NCBI GenBank assembly: GCA_910579145.1
Contig: CAJTTQ010000074.1
Coordinates: forward strand, 1 to 12,860
Source of the DNA: an uncultured Eubacterium sp.
Lineage (GTDB): Bacteria > Bacillota > Clostridia > Lachnospirales > Lachnospiraceae
DNA: 12,860 bases
Reading direction: 5' to 3'
How positions within the stretch are numbered: the stretch's first letter is position 1; each line of letters begins with the position of its first letter. Made by a program: the position numbers and the translations under genes. Shown here in pieces: positions 5,822-12,860 of the stretch. The notes under the pieces are model-generated. The model worked only from the letters and a program-made list of their open reading frames with translations, did no database searches and was not told the origin of the DNA.

Positions 5822-6685
5822 TTACTGCAATAGTTCCGATATGTTCCGATAATCCCGGTCGGGATTTTTCCGCCGCGCGACTGCCAGCACTTTCTGTCCC
5901 AGCAGTTGGTATATCATTCGTTCTTCCCCGCGGAGCACAGCCAGATGGCCCTCCACGGTGTGGACGTCGCCGCGCTCAATCGGTCCGGTCAAAGTCTTTT
6001 CGGCGCCGTCCCGGACAGCCGCCTCTATATTATGAACGACAAGAGGCCCCACAAGCTCCCGGCCCGTCTCCTCCGGGATACCGCACTGTTCGAGCAGATC
6101 CAGTCCCATCGAAAAAAGTCCCGTCATAAAATTACTAACGAGGGAAGCACTGCAATGATACCGCATTTTCGCCTCTGGAGAGATTTTCAAAACCCGGTTG
6201 CCCATGTTCGAAAACATTTCTTCCATGACGGCGGCAGCCCTCTTTTGTCCCTCGATCGTAACGATCGCCGAATTCAATTTCTGATAAGATGTGAATTTAT
6301 CGCTGAACGCATACATAGGATGAACCGAACATCCGGCCGCGCCGGTACTTTCGATTCCTGAAAATACAGCAGATGATAATGAGCCACTGAAATGGCATAC
6401 TATTTTACCCGCAAGCGGATGTACGGCAGAACCTTTTTCTCCCATTCCGCGCATCTGCTGCCAGACATTCCCGATCTCATCGTCGGGAACGGCGAGGCAG
6501 AGCAATCCGCATGCCTGAATCAATTCATATAAATCTTCAAATACTTTTGTTCCTGTGAAAGTCCCAGCCTGTTCCGAGCTTTCCCTGTGTCTGCTAACAT
6601 AACCGGCCACCTTGAATCCGTGTTCTATCATATATTTTCCCATCGAACACCCGACTTTTCCGGCCCCGATCATACCAATCTCCAT
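5822..6685 (-). CDS. panG: DUF2520-family ketopantoate reductase (PanG-like), 287 aa
   Basis: Predicted NAD(P)H-dependent reductase turning ketopantoate into pantoate, the step between PanB and PanC. The N-terminus is a Rossmann fold starting MEIGMIGAGKVG with the dinucleotide-binding GAGKVG at 7-12. CLAVPDDEIG follows at about 63-72, then CHFSGSL and SVHPMYAF (about 120-127), a signature of Rossmann/DUF2520 proteins. The C-terminal helical domain contains TGPIERGD (233-240), also typical. PanG was described as a ketopantoate reductase unrelated in family to PanE and IlvC in Francisella, with homologues in Clostridioides and Enterococcus, where the gene neighbours panB and panC. The ATG at 6683-6685 is chosen for AGGTGATG just upstream and because the glycine motif should begin the protein; the frame runs on upstream through the promoter without protein character. 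It is first gene of the operon. Confidence 0.85.
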   Translation of the reverse strand: MEIGMIGAGKVGCSMGKYMIEHGFKVAGYVSRHRESSEQAGTFTGTKVFEDLYELIQACGLLCLAVPDDEIGNVWQQMRGMGEKGSAVHPLAGKIVCHFSGSLSSAVFSGIESTGAAGCSVHPMYAFSDKFTSYQKLNSAIVTIEGQKRAAAVMEEMFSNMGNRVLKISPEAKMRYHCSASLVSNFMTGLFSMGLDLLEQCGIPEETGRELVGPLVVHNIEAAVRDGAEKTLTGPIERGDVHTVEGHLAVLRGEERMIYQLLGQKVLAVARRKNPDRDYRNISELLQ

Positions 6686-6771
6686 GTCATCACCTGCTCT
6701 CTCCGAATGCGGCAGACAGTGACACCCAAAATTCATCTGATGCAGTTTCCTACGAATACCGCTCGGTGTAA

Positions 6772-6800
6772 AGAATACCACAATTCGGAAAAAAAAGCAA
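6772..6800 (-). promoter_or_regulatory. Promoter of the panG-panB-panC operon
   Basis: On the minus strand TTGCTT (6795-6800) and TATTCT (6772-6777) are 17 bases apart, and TGG directly precedes the -10 box. Transcription would start near 6765, leaving a leader of about 80 bases before the panG ATG. The promoter is divergent from that of carB, with the two -35 boxes about 28 bases apart, so a regulator bound between them could affect both. Confidence 0.6.
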
Positions 6801-6828
6801 ATAATTTTCCTTCCCCGTAAAAAATCGC

Positions 6829-6856
6829 TTGAGGTTTTTCTCATTTCCGTTATAAT
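6829..6856 (+). promoter_or_regulatory. Promoter of carB
   Basis: TTGAGG (6829-6834) and a consensus TATAAT (6851-6856) are 16 bases apart. The start of transcription would be near 6863, so the leader is only about 35-40 bases. This leaves no room for the PyrR-type attenuator often seen before pyrimidine operons in Firmicutes. AGGAGG (6888-6893) is 7 bases before the carB ATG. Confidence 0.65.
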
Positions 6857-6900
6857 ATAATATGAACATGTGTGATTGAAAGAGACTAGGAGGATACAAA

Positions 6901-9900
6901 ATGCCAAAAAGAACTGATATTCACAAGGTACTTATTATTGGCTCTGGCCCGATCATCATCGGTCAGGCGTGTGAGTTTGATTATTCCGGCACCCAGGCGT
7001 GTAAAGCGCTGCGTAAACTGGGATACGAGATCGTATTAGTGAATTCCAACCCTGCTACGATCATGACGGATCCGGAAACTGCCGATGTCACTTATATCGA
7101 GCCTTTGAATGTAAACCGTTTGGAGCAGATCATCGCAAAAGAGCGGCCCGACGCCTTACTTCCCAACTTAGGAGGGCAGTCCGGCCTGAATTTATGTGCT
7201 GAATTGAACCAAAAAGGAATTTTAGACAAATATAATGTAAAAGTAATCGGTGTTCAGGTCGACGCGATCGAGCGCGGTGAAGACCGGATTGAATTTAAAA
7301 AAACAATGGACAAGCTGGGGATCGAAATGGCCCGCAGCGAAGTTGCTTACAGCGTAGAAGAGGCTTTGGCTATCGCTGACAAACTCAGTTATCCCGTTGT
7401 ACTCCGCCCGGCGTACACGATGGGCGGCGCAGGCGGCGGCCTCGTTTATAATAAAGAAGAATTAAAAACCGTATGCGCGCGCGGCCTTCAGGCAAGCCTC
7501 GTCGGGCAGGTACTCGTCGAAGAGTCCATTCTCGGCTGGGAAGAACTGGAACTAGAAGTCGTACGCGATGCCGAAAATAACATTATTACTGTGTGCTTTA
7601 TCGAAAATATCGACCCGTTGGGCGTACATACAGGCGATTCGTTCTGTTCCGCGCCGATGCTGACCATTTCCGAGGAATGTCAAAAACGCTTGCAGGAACA
7701 GGCGTATAAGATCGTGGAATCGGTACAGGTCATCGGCGGTACCAATGTACAGTTTGCTCACGACCCAGTCAGCGACCGGATCATTGTCATCGAGATCAAC
7801 CCGCGTACGTCCCGTTCCTCCGCCCTCGCCTCCAAAGCGACCGGCTTCCCGATCGCGCTCGTGTCGGCGATGCTGGCTTCCGGCCTGACGCTAAAAGATA
7901 TTCCGTGCGGCAAATATGGCACGTTGGACAAGTACGTACCGGACGGCGACTACGTCGTGATCAAATTCGCGCGCTGGGCATTTGAGAAGTTCAAAGGCGT
8001 GGAAGACAAACTCGGCACCCAGATGCGCGCGGTCGGGGAAGTGATGAGTATTGGCAAAACCTATAAAGAAGCGTTCCAAAAAGCCATCCGCAGCCTGGAA
8101 ACCGGTCGCTACGGCCTGGGCCACGCGAAAGATTTTGATTCTATGACGAAAAAAGAACTCCTCCAGCTTTTGATCACACCATCGAGCGAACGGCATTTTA
8201 TCATGTACGAGGCGCTGAGAAAAGGCGCTACGGTCGAAGAAATTTACGATCTCACAAAAGTAAAAGCCTACTTTATCGAACAGATGAAAGAGCTGGTCGA
8301 AGAAGAAGAAGAACTGATGAAATCCAAAGGCAGCCTGCCGCCGGATGATCTTCTCACCACAGCGAAAAAGGACGGCTTTTCGGATAAATATTTGAGCAAG
8401 ATCCTGGAAATCCCGGAAGAAGACATACGGAACAAACGAATTTCCCTCGGCGTCTGCGAAGCGTGGGAAGGCGTCCATGTCAGCGGCACGGAAAACAGCG
8501 CTTACTACTATTCCACCTACAATGCGCCGGACAAAAATCCGGTGACATCGGATAAACCGAAGATCATGATCCTCGGCGGCGGCCCGAACCGCATCGGCCA
8601 GGGAATCGAGTTTGACTACTGCTGTGTCCATGCGGCTATCGCCCTGAAACATCTGGGCTTTGAAACGATCATCGTCAACTGTAACCCTGAGACGGTATCC
8701 ACCGACTACGACACGTCGGATAAATTATATTTTGAGCCGCTGACACTGGAAGATGTGCTGAGCATCTACAATAAAGAAAAACCGCTGGGCGTCATCGCGC
8801 AGTTTGGCGGGCAGACGCCGCTGAACCTCGCGGCGGAGCTTGAGAAAAACGGCGTGAAGATCCTCGGAACGTCTCCTTCCGTGATCGACCTCGCGGAAGA
8901 CCGCGACCAGTTCCGCGCGATGATGGACAAGCTGGAAATCCCGATGCCGGAATCCGGCATGGCAACGACAGTAGAAGAAGCTGTTTCCATCGCGGAACAG
9001 ATCGGCTACCCGGTTATGGTACGTCCTTCGTACGTACTCGGCGGCCGGGGCATGGAAGTTGTCTATGATAACGACAGCATGGAAGAATATATGAATGCGG
9101 CTGTCGGCGTCACGCCTGACCGCCCGATCCTCATCGACCGCTTCCTGAACCATGCGATGGAATGTGAAGCGGATGCAATCAGCGACGGAACCAACGCGTT
9201 TGTTCCTGCCGTGATGGAGCACATTGAGCTGGCCGGCGTCCATTCGGGAGACTCTGCCTGCATCATTCCTTCCGTCCACATTTCACCGGACAATGTCAAA
9301 ACGATCAAAGAATATACGAAACGGATCGCGGAGGAAATGCACGTAAAAGGCCTGATGAACATGCAGTACGCCATCGAAAACGGGAAAGTCTACGTATTGG
9401 AAGCCAATCCGAGAGCATCCCGGACCGTGCCTTTGGTTTCCAAAGTGTGCAACATCCGCATGGTCCCTCTCGCTACCGATATCATTACCTCCGAACTGAC
9501 GGGACGGCCGTCTCCGGTCGTCGGGCTGAAAGAGCAGAACATCCCGAACTATGGCGTGAAAGAAGCTGCTTTTCCATTTAATATGTTCCAGGAAGTCGAT
9601 CCGGTACTCGGCCCGGAAATGCGTTCTACCGGCGAAGTTCTCGGCCTGTCGCACTCATACGGAGAAGCGTTCTTCAAAGCGCAGGAAGCTGTTCAGTCTA
9701 CGCTTCCGCTCGAGGGAACGGTTTTGATCTCTGTCAATGCCAAAGATCGGAACGAAGTGGTGGAAGTGGCGAAAAGTTTTGCCGGTGACGGGTTTAAGAT
9801 CGTAGCGACCGGGCACACGTATGAATTGATCCATGAAGCCGGCATTCCTGCAGAAAAGGTGAAAAAGCTCTACGAAGGGCGCCCGAACATACTCGATATG

Positions 9901-10125
9901 ATCACGAACGGCGACATCCAGCTGATCATCAACTCCCCGGTCGGCAAGGACAGCGTACATGACGACAGTTATTTGCGCAAGGCCGCGATCAAAGGGAAAG
10001 TGCCTTATATGACGACGATCGCCGCGGCGAAGGCGACGGCGGACGGAATCCATTATGTGAAGACGCATGCGAGTACGGAGGTGAAGTCGCTGCAGGAACT
10101 GCATAGTGAGATATGTGATCTGTGA
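6901..10125 (+). CDS. carB: Carbamoyl phosphate synthetase large subunit, 1074 aa
   Basis: Large, ammonia-using subunit of carbamoyl phosphate synthetase, making carbamoyl phosphate from bicarbonate, ATP and ammonia delivered by the glutaminase subunit CarA; the product feeds pyrimidine and arginine synthesis. The two homologous ATP-grasp halves are evident. The first starts KVLIIGSGPIIIGQACEFDY and contains RPAYTMGGAGGG, while the second starts near residue 552 with IMILGGGPNRIGQGIEFDY and contains RPSYVLGGRGMEVVY. Between them (about 400-550) is the oligomerisation region, with a short run of glutamates. The C-terminal regulatory MGS-like domain begins near residue 938 (GTVLISVNAKD) and includes EGRPNILDMITNGDIQLIIN. 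The length matches E. coli CarB and no damage is seen. Unusually for this operon type, carA is not adjacent: upstream are divergent pan genes and downstream is a terminator. Confidence 0.98.
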   Translation: MPKRTDIHKVLIIGSGPIIIGQACEFDYSGTQACKALRKLGYEIVLVNSNPATIMTDPETADVTYIEPLNVNRLEQIIAKERPDALLPNLGGQSGLNLCAELNQKGILDKYNVKVIGVQVDAIERGEDRIEFKKTMDKLGIEMARSEVAYSVEEALAIADKLSYPVVLRPAYTMGGAGGGLVYNKEELKTVCARGLQASLVGQVLVEESILGWEELELEVVRDAENNIITVCFIENIDPLGVHTGDSFCSAPMLTISEECQKRLQEQAYKIVESVQVIGGTNVQFAHDPVSDRIIVIEINPRTSRSSALASKATGFPIALVSAMLASGLTLKDIPCGKYGTLDKYVPDGDYVVIKFARWAFEKFKGVEDKLGTQMRAVGEVMSIGKTYKEAFQKAIRSLETGRYGLGHAKDFDSMTKKELLQLLITPSSERHFIMYEALRKGATVEEIYDLTKVKAYFIEQMKELVEEEEELMKSKGSLPPDDLLTTAKKDGFSDKYLSKILEIPEEDIRNKRISLGVCEAWEGVHVSGTENSAYYYSTYNAPDKNPVTSDKPKIMILGGGPNRIGQGIEFDYCCVHAAIALKHLGFETIIVNCNPETVSTDYDTSDKLYFEPLTLEDVLSIYNKEKPLGVIAQFGGQTPLNLAAELEKNGVKILGTSPSVIDLAEDRDQFRAMMDKLEIPMPESGMATTVEEAVSIAEQIGYPVMVRPSYVLGGRGMEVVYDNDSMEEYMNAAVGVTPDRPILIDRFLNHAMECEADAISDGTNAFVPAVMEHIELAGVHSGDSACIIPSVHISPDNVKTIKEYTKRIAEEMHVKGLMNMQYAIENGKVYVLEANPRASRTVPLVSKVCNIRMVPLATDIITSELTGRPSPVVGLKEQNIPNYGVKEAAFPFNMFQEVDPVLGPEMRSTGEVLGLSHSYGEAFFKAQEAVQSTLPLEGTVLISVNAKDRNEVVEVAKSFAGDGFKIVATGHTYELIHEAGIPAEKVKKLYEGRPNILDMITNGDIQLIINSPVGKDSVHDDSYLRKAAIKGKVPYMTTIAAAKATADGIHYVKTHASTEVKSLQELHSEICDL

Positions 10126-10159
10126 TATTCAAAATATAACGTGAACAGAGACAACTATA

Positions 10160-10199
10160 AAAAAATAGCATCCAGCCAGAACGTTGGATGCTATTTTTT
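10160..10199. terminator. Bidirectional intrinsic terminator between carB and the DUF6273 gene
   Basis: A perfect 15-bp inverted repeat, AAAAAATAGCATCCA (10160-10174) with TGGATGCTATTTTTT (10185-10199), encloses a 10-base loop. The A-run and T-run at the two ends provide a U-tract in either direction, so it can end carB transcripts rightward and the convergent secreted-protein transcript leftward. It lies 34 bases after the carB stop and 11 bases after the other gene's stop. Confidence 0.9.
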
Positions 10200-10210
10200 G
10201 AATCCATTCT

Positions 10211-12499
10211 TTATTTCATTTTTACAGTTTTAGCTACTCCTTTTTTCCTCAACCATTTTTGATAGGCTTTCTTTTGCTTTGGGGGTACTTTAATTACAGC
10301 TTTTTTATGAATTCCTTTAAATGCCTTTGCCCCAACAGATTTGTCTTTCAACTTTTTCGATTTGATCGTAATGGATTTCAATTTGCCACATCCGTAAAAT
10401 GCTTTTTTGCCAATGCTAGTAACATTTTTTCCTACGGTTACAGATTTTAGCTTTTTACACCCTTTGAATGCGTGATCCGCTATCGCGGTTACATTATATT
10501 TTATGCCGCCGAGCGTAATTGTAGACGGTACAACGATGTTCGTTGCAGCTGTATTCCCTGCTCTATAGAATCCTATTGTTTTATCCTGAGTAATCACCTT
10601 ATATAATACATTATTCTTGTCATCTTTTTGTATCGTTCCAGCTGATGGACTTTTTACATTTGGGGTAACAGTCGCCGATGGTTCTGTTGCTGCAGGCGTA
10701 ACCGAACTGCTTATTGGTTTTTGGTTTGTATTCTCATCTGGGCTGTTTGTCGGGGTTGGTTTAGTCGTTGGCAATGTACTTACTTCTGGCATAGTGCTAG
10801 CTGTAGGAGTTGACAACACCGGGGTAGTAGTCGGCTGCGGGGTCTCAGTTTTTCTCCCGCCGGAAGTAACTGTACCGGCATATGTCCAGCCTGAATCAGA
10901 GGCCGCATCCAAATGCAAAGCCGGACGAACAGCAACACGATCACCTACGACAGAGTGGCCAATCTGGTCCACCTCGCCATTGGTATCCACAATACCAGCA
11001 AAGTAACTATAGTTGCCAGGTGACCGGAGCCACCACCGACCATATCTTGCCGGACTTCCTCCGGTTTCTACCCCCTTCCTTGTCGCATAAGCGGTTGTCC
11101 CTGCCCTTTTCGCTTCCATCTCCTTTTTTAAGGAAAATCCAAAAGTCGGATTCATGATCTCATCGATCGACAACAAGTACACTCGGTCTGACGTATCGTT
11201 TCCACCTTCCGAACTATATACCGGGTTATCCTCATTCACTACATTTGATATTTTGATGAATGACTTCTCTTCTGACGTAAACGCATCATTAAAAAATCCT
11301 CTTCCACTATAATTCTCCCCTCCTGTATTCGCTTCCGCCCCATAGCCATTCAGCCAGCTACGCATCGTGCAAGTCTCCCAGGTAACGCCGCTCCCGCTTT
11401 TATTGTACAGCTGCCGGTCAAGGTTTTTATCTGCCAGCAGAAAAACATCATCTCCTTCCACAGACAGCACCCTCCACTTGATCGGCTGCTTTTTGTCTTC
11501 CTGATCCGCTTTCCCATCCCCGTTCGTATCCTCCTGCCAGTAGTTACCAAAATAGACACAATCCCATGTAGTGTTCCCATCGCTATCTGTCACCGGATTG
11601 TTCAATTTTCCTAAAAATTCTCCCGGCGTCTCAACTGGCAGCACGATTTCTCCTCCCTCAGAGGTCACCGTGCCAGCCTTTGACCAACCTGAATCAGATG
11701 ACAGATTCAAGTGCAAAACGGGGCGAACGGCAATACCATCCCCGTGCACAATATTACCAAATCGGTACACAACGCCACCGGTACTCACAAATGCAGAAGT
11801 ATTTCCAAAGTAACCAGGCGACCGGAGCCACCACCATTCATCATTCTTCCCCTTTCTCGTATTCGTACTATTACCGTCTAAAGGGAATCCATAGGCTGGG
11901 TTCATCACCTCATCAATTGACAGCAGATACACCTGATCCAATGTGGCGTTTCCACCTTCCATACCATAAACCGGATTATCTGCATTTTCTACATTTGTCG
12001 CATATATTGCTGACTTCTCTGCTGGTGTGAATGCAGCGTCGATAAACCCGCTCCCTCGGTAATCTTCCCCATCTGCATTCCATTCCGCTCCGTAACCATT
12101 CAACCAGCTGCGCAGCGTACACGTCTCCCAGGTGATATCTTTCTCAAGATTATTGTAGCATTTCTGACCTAGGTTTTTGTCTGCGAGCAGGAATGCGTCA
12201 TCTCCGTCCACCGAAAGCACCCTCCATTTGATCGGCTGCTTTTCATCTTCCTGATCCACCGTTCCATCCCCATTCGTATCTTCCTGCCAGTAGCTTCCAA
12301 AATAAACGCAATCCCAGGTTACGACCCCGCTGCTGTCCGTTTTTGGATTATTCAATTCATAACCTGCCCGAGCAGCTTTTCCCGTAGAAATGGATGTACC
12401 GTTCGCCTTACTGACTGTTCGATTTCCGGTTGGTATCATACCGACAAACAGAGCACCTATTACCAACTGCGCCAATCTGCGTTTCATTTTTTCTTTCAT
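10211..12499 (-). CDS. Secreted protein with two DUF6273 modules and BspA-type leucine-rich repeats, 762 aa
   Basis: Predicted exported surface or extracellular protein of unknown function. Residues 1-25 form a signal peptide with a basic start and a hydrophobic core (LAQLVIGALFVGMIPTG). Two copies of a DUF6273-type module follow, about 47-283 and 297-549, with shared signatures TWDCVYFG, QPIKWRVLSV, FLLADKNL, SWLNGYGAE, VYLLSIDE, WWLRSPG and VRPxLHL. Each copy has a calcium-loop-like DTNGDG..DQED segment (74-85, 324-335). The second copy carries a 16-residue insertion before its WWLRSPG. Residues 551-620 are a Thr/Pro/Ser-rich linker. Residues 660-735 contain BspA-type (LRR_5) repeats such as ADHAFKGCKKLKSVTVG. 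The C-terminus is strongly basic and no LPxTG anchor is visible. The ATG at 12497-12499, 6 bases after GGGGG, is preferred over the adjacent TTG. Genes like this are common in gut clostridia. Confidence 0.85.
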   Translation of the reverse strand: MKEKMKRRLAQLVIGALFVGMIPTGNRTVSKANGTSISTGKAARAGYELNNPKTDSSGVVTWDCVYFGSYWQEDTNGDGTVDQEDEKQPIKWRVLSVDGDDAFLLADKNLGQKCYNNLEKDITWETCTLRSWLNGYGAEWNADGEDYRGSGFIDAAFTPAEKSAIYATNVENADNPVYGMEGGNATLDQVYLLSIDEVMNPAYGFPLDGNSTNTRKGKNDEWWWLRSPGYFGNTSAFVSTGGVVYRFGNIVHGDGIAVRPVLHLNLSSDSGWSKAGTVTSEGGEIVLPVETPGEFLGKLNNPVTDSDGNTTWDCVYFGNYWQEDTNGDGKADQEDKKQPIKWRVLSVEGDDVFLLADKNLDRQLYNKSGSGVTWETCTMRSWLNGYGAEANTGGENYSGRGFFNDAFTSEEKSFIKISNVVNEDNPVYSSEGGNDTSDRVYLLSIDEIMNPTFGFSLKKEMEAKRAGTTAYATRKGVETGGSPARYGRWWLRSPGNYSYFAGIVDTNGEVDQIGHSVVGDRVAVRPALHLDAASDSGWTYAGTVTSGGRKTETPQPTTTPVLSTPTASTMPEVSTLPTTKPTPTNSPDENTNQKPISSSVTPAATEPSATVTPNVKSPSAGTIQKDDKNNVLYKVITQDKTIGFYRAGNTAATNIVVPSTITLGGIKYNVTAIADHAFKGCKKLKSVTVGKNVTSIGKKAFYGCGKLKSITIKSKKLKDKSVGAKAFKGIHKKAVIKVPPKQKKAYQKWLRKKGVAKTVKMK
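10853..12361 (-). repeat. Internal duplication of the DUF6273 module
   Basis: The coding sequence for residues 47-283 (12361-11651) is repeated as residues 297-549 (11611-10853). Matching motifs are offset by exactly 250 residues from residue 61 to about 208 and by 266 residues afterwards, so the copies differ by one 16-residue insertion in copy two. The DNA is recognisably similar, for instance around the repeated DTNGDG and QPIKWRVLS codons, with many substitutions, so the duplication is not very recent. Confidence 0.85.
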
Positions 12500-12534
12500 C
12501 AAAATCCCCCTTATCTTTTAAATAGTTTAACGAA

Positions 12535-12578
12535 ACTCTTATGTTTCATGTGATTTATACCCATTGTACCATAAGAGT
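12535..12578. promoter_or_regulatory. 9-bp inverted repeat over the start region of the DUF6273 gene
   Basis: ACTCTTATG (12535-12543) and CATAAGAGT (12570-12578) are perfect inverted copies separated by 26 bases, giving a centre-to-centre distance of 35 bases. In the leader RNA they could pair; on DNA they could be two operator half-sites facing each other. They bracket the possible -10 at 12563-12568. There is no other obvious signal in 12500-12730 except this and the promoter candidates. Confidence 0.4.
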
Positions 12579-12607
12579 ATTTTACAGCAGAATTTTGTCT
12601 ATGGCAA
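12563..12607 (-). promoter_or_regulatory. Candidate promoters of the DUF6273 gene
   Basis: On the minus strand TTGCCA (12602-12607) and TAAAAT (12579-12584) are 17 bases apart and make an acceptable sigma-A promoter. An alternative extended -10 box, TGG followed by TACAAT (12563-12568), lies just downstream but has a poor -35 box. Either gives a leader of roughly 55-75 bases. A 9-bp inverted repeat (12535-12578) covers the second -10 and the start region. Confidence 0.45.
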
Positions 12608-12730
12608 TAGTTTTCCATTTTTCTCATTTTTTTGAATCCACGGCTCCAATTAGTTTCATCCACGAAATCAAGCAGAAAATTGAAGCGGCTAAGAAATTTA
12701 TCCTTTACCGCTGATAAGTCAAAAAAACAT

Positions 12731-12759
12731 TTGTATTAACCGCCGAGTTGTGGTATACT
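12731..12759 (+). promoter_or_regulatory. Promoter of the tRNA-Pro gene
   Basis: TTGTAT (12731-12736) and TATACT (12754-12759) are 17 bases apart with TGG before the -10 box. Transcription would start near 12766, leaving about 15 bases before the mature tRNA 5' end. Confidence 0.7.
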
Positions 12760-12780
12760 GTATCTTGTATCACAAAAAAA

Positions 12781-12854
12781 CGGAGCATGGCGTAGTTTGG
12801 TAGCGCGCACGGCTGGGGGCCGTGAGGTCGCAGGTTCAAATCCTGTTGCTCCGA
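12781..12854 (+). tRNA. tRNA-Pro (anticodon GGG)
   Basis: The 74 bases fold as a complete cloverleaf. The acceptor CGGAGCA pairs with TGCTCCG, the D stem GCGT with GCGC, the anticodon stem CACGG with CCGTG, and the T stem GCAGG with CCTGT around a TTCAAAT loop. The anticodon loop CTGGGGG (12813-12819) places GGG at 12815-12817 with G at position 37, as usual for tRNA-Pro. The C1-G72 pair and A73 are the bacterial tRNA-Pro identity elements. CCA is not encoded, so it must be added after transcription. A run of T (12855-12860) follows to the window edge. Confidence 0.96.
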
Positions 12855-12860
12855 TTTTTT

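Noticed and set aside
6686..6907. Longer N-terminus for the PanG-like protein
   Set aside because: The extension runs through the divergent promoters into the carB start and would place the Rossmann glycine motif about 80 residues in.
7552..10104. Several long minus-strand open frames opposite carB
   Set aside because: They are antisense shadows of a G+C-rich, strongly coding gene, with no ribosome binding sites or recognisable domains.
10259..12030. Plus-strand open frames opposite the DUF6273 gene
   Set aside because: Antisense shadows; similar frames appear opposite each duplicated module, as expected from the repeat.
12781..12854. tRNA gene as an attachment site of an integrated element
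   Set aside because: No integrase gene or second copy of the tRNA 3' end is present in the window.

Overview
The window looks like a chromosomal segment of an anaerobic Firmicute, most likely a clostridial gut bacterium of the Lachnospiraceae type. This is inferred from gene content: an Rpn/PD-(D/E)XK 'putative transposase' nuclease, a BceS-type two-component pair, a DUF2520-family ketopantoate reductase beside panB and panC, and a secreted protein with DUF6273 and BspA-type leucine-rich-repeat segments. Strong AGGAGG-like ribosome binding sites, sigma-A promoters with extended -10 boxes and a tRNA gene without encoded CCA agree with this. No species can be named from sequence alone.

Layout. 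Bases 1-2199 are an A+T-rich accessory strip: a small basic gene cut by the window edge (minus strand), a palindromic operator-like site on a strong promoter, a broken gene with two in-frame stops, an Rpn-family nuclease gene carrying an apparent second ribosome binding site and in-frame start inside it, a cluster of inverted and direct repeats at its 3' end, and a small XRE-type DNA-binding protein. Bases 2212-6685 hold five minus-strand genes, transcribed in the order panG, panB, panC, response regulator, histidine kinase. The first three make pantoate and pantothenate from 2-ketoisovalerate and beta-alanine. The last two overlap by ATGA and follow panC across an array of five degenerate 19-bp tandem repeats. 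Bases 6686-6900 are a divergent promoter region. Rightward from it runs carB, the large subunit of carbamoyl phosphate synthetase, standing alone without carA.

carB converges on a secreted 762-residue protein gene across a long bidirectional terminator hairpin. That protein has a signal peptide, two copies of a roughly 240-residue module that each contain a calcium-loop-like DxNxDGxxDxxD motif, a Thr/Pro/Ser linker and leucine-rich repeats. The window ends with a tRNA-Pro(GGG) gene behind its own promoter.

How the parts work together. panG, panB and panC form a clear metabolic operon; panD is not present here. The regulator/kinase pair resembles peptide-antibiotic sensing systems but has no ABC transporter next to it. 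The signals most worth checking are the gene-within-gene arrangement in the Rpn nuclease, which would match the toxin/intragenic-antitoxin design reported for E. coli Rpn proteins, the 19-bp repeat array, and the palindromes placed over promoters.
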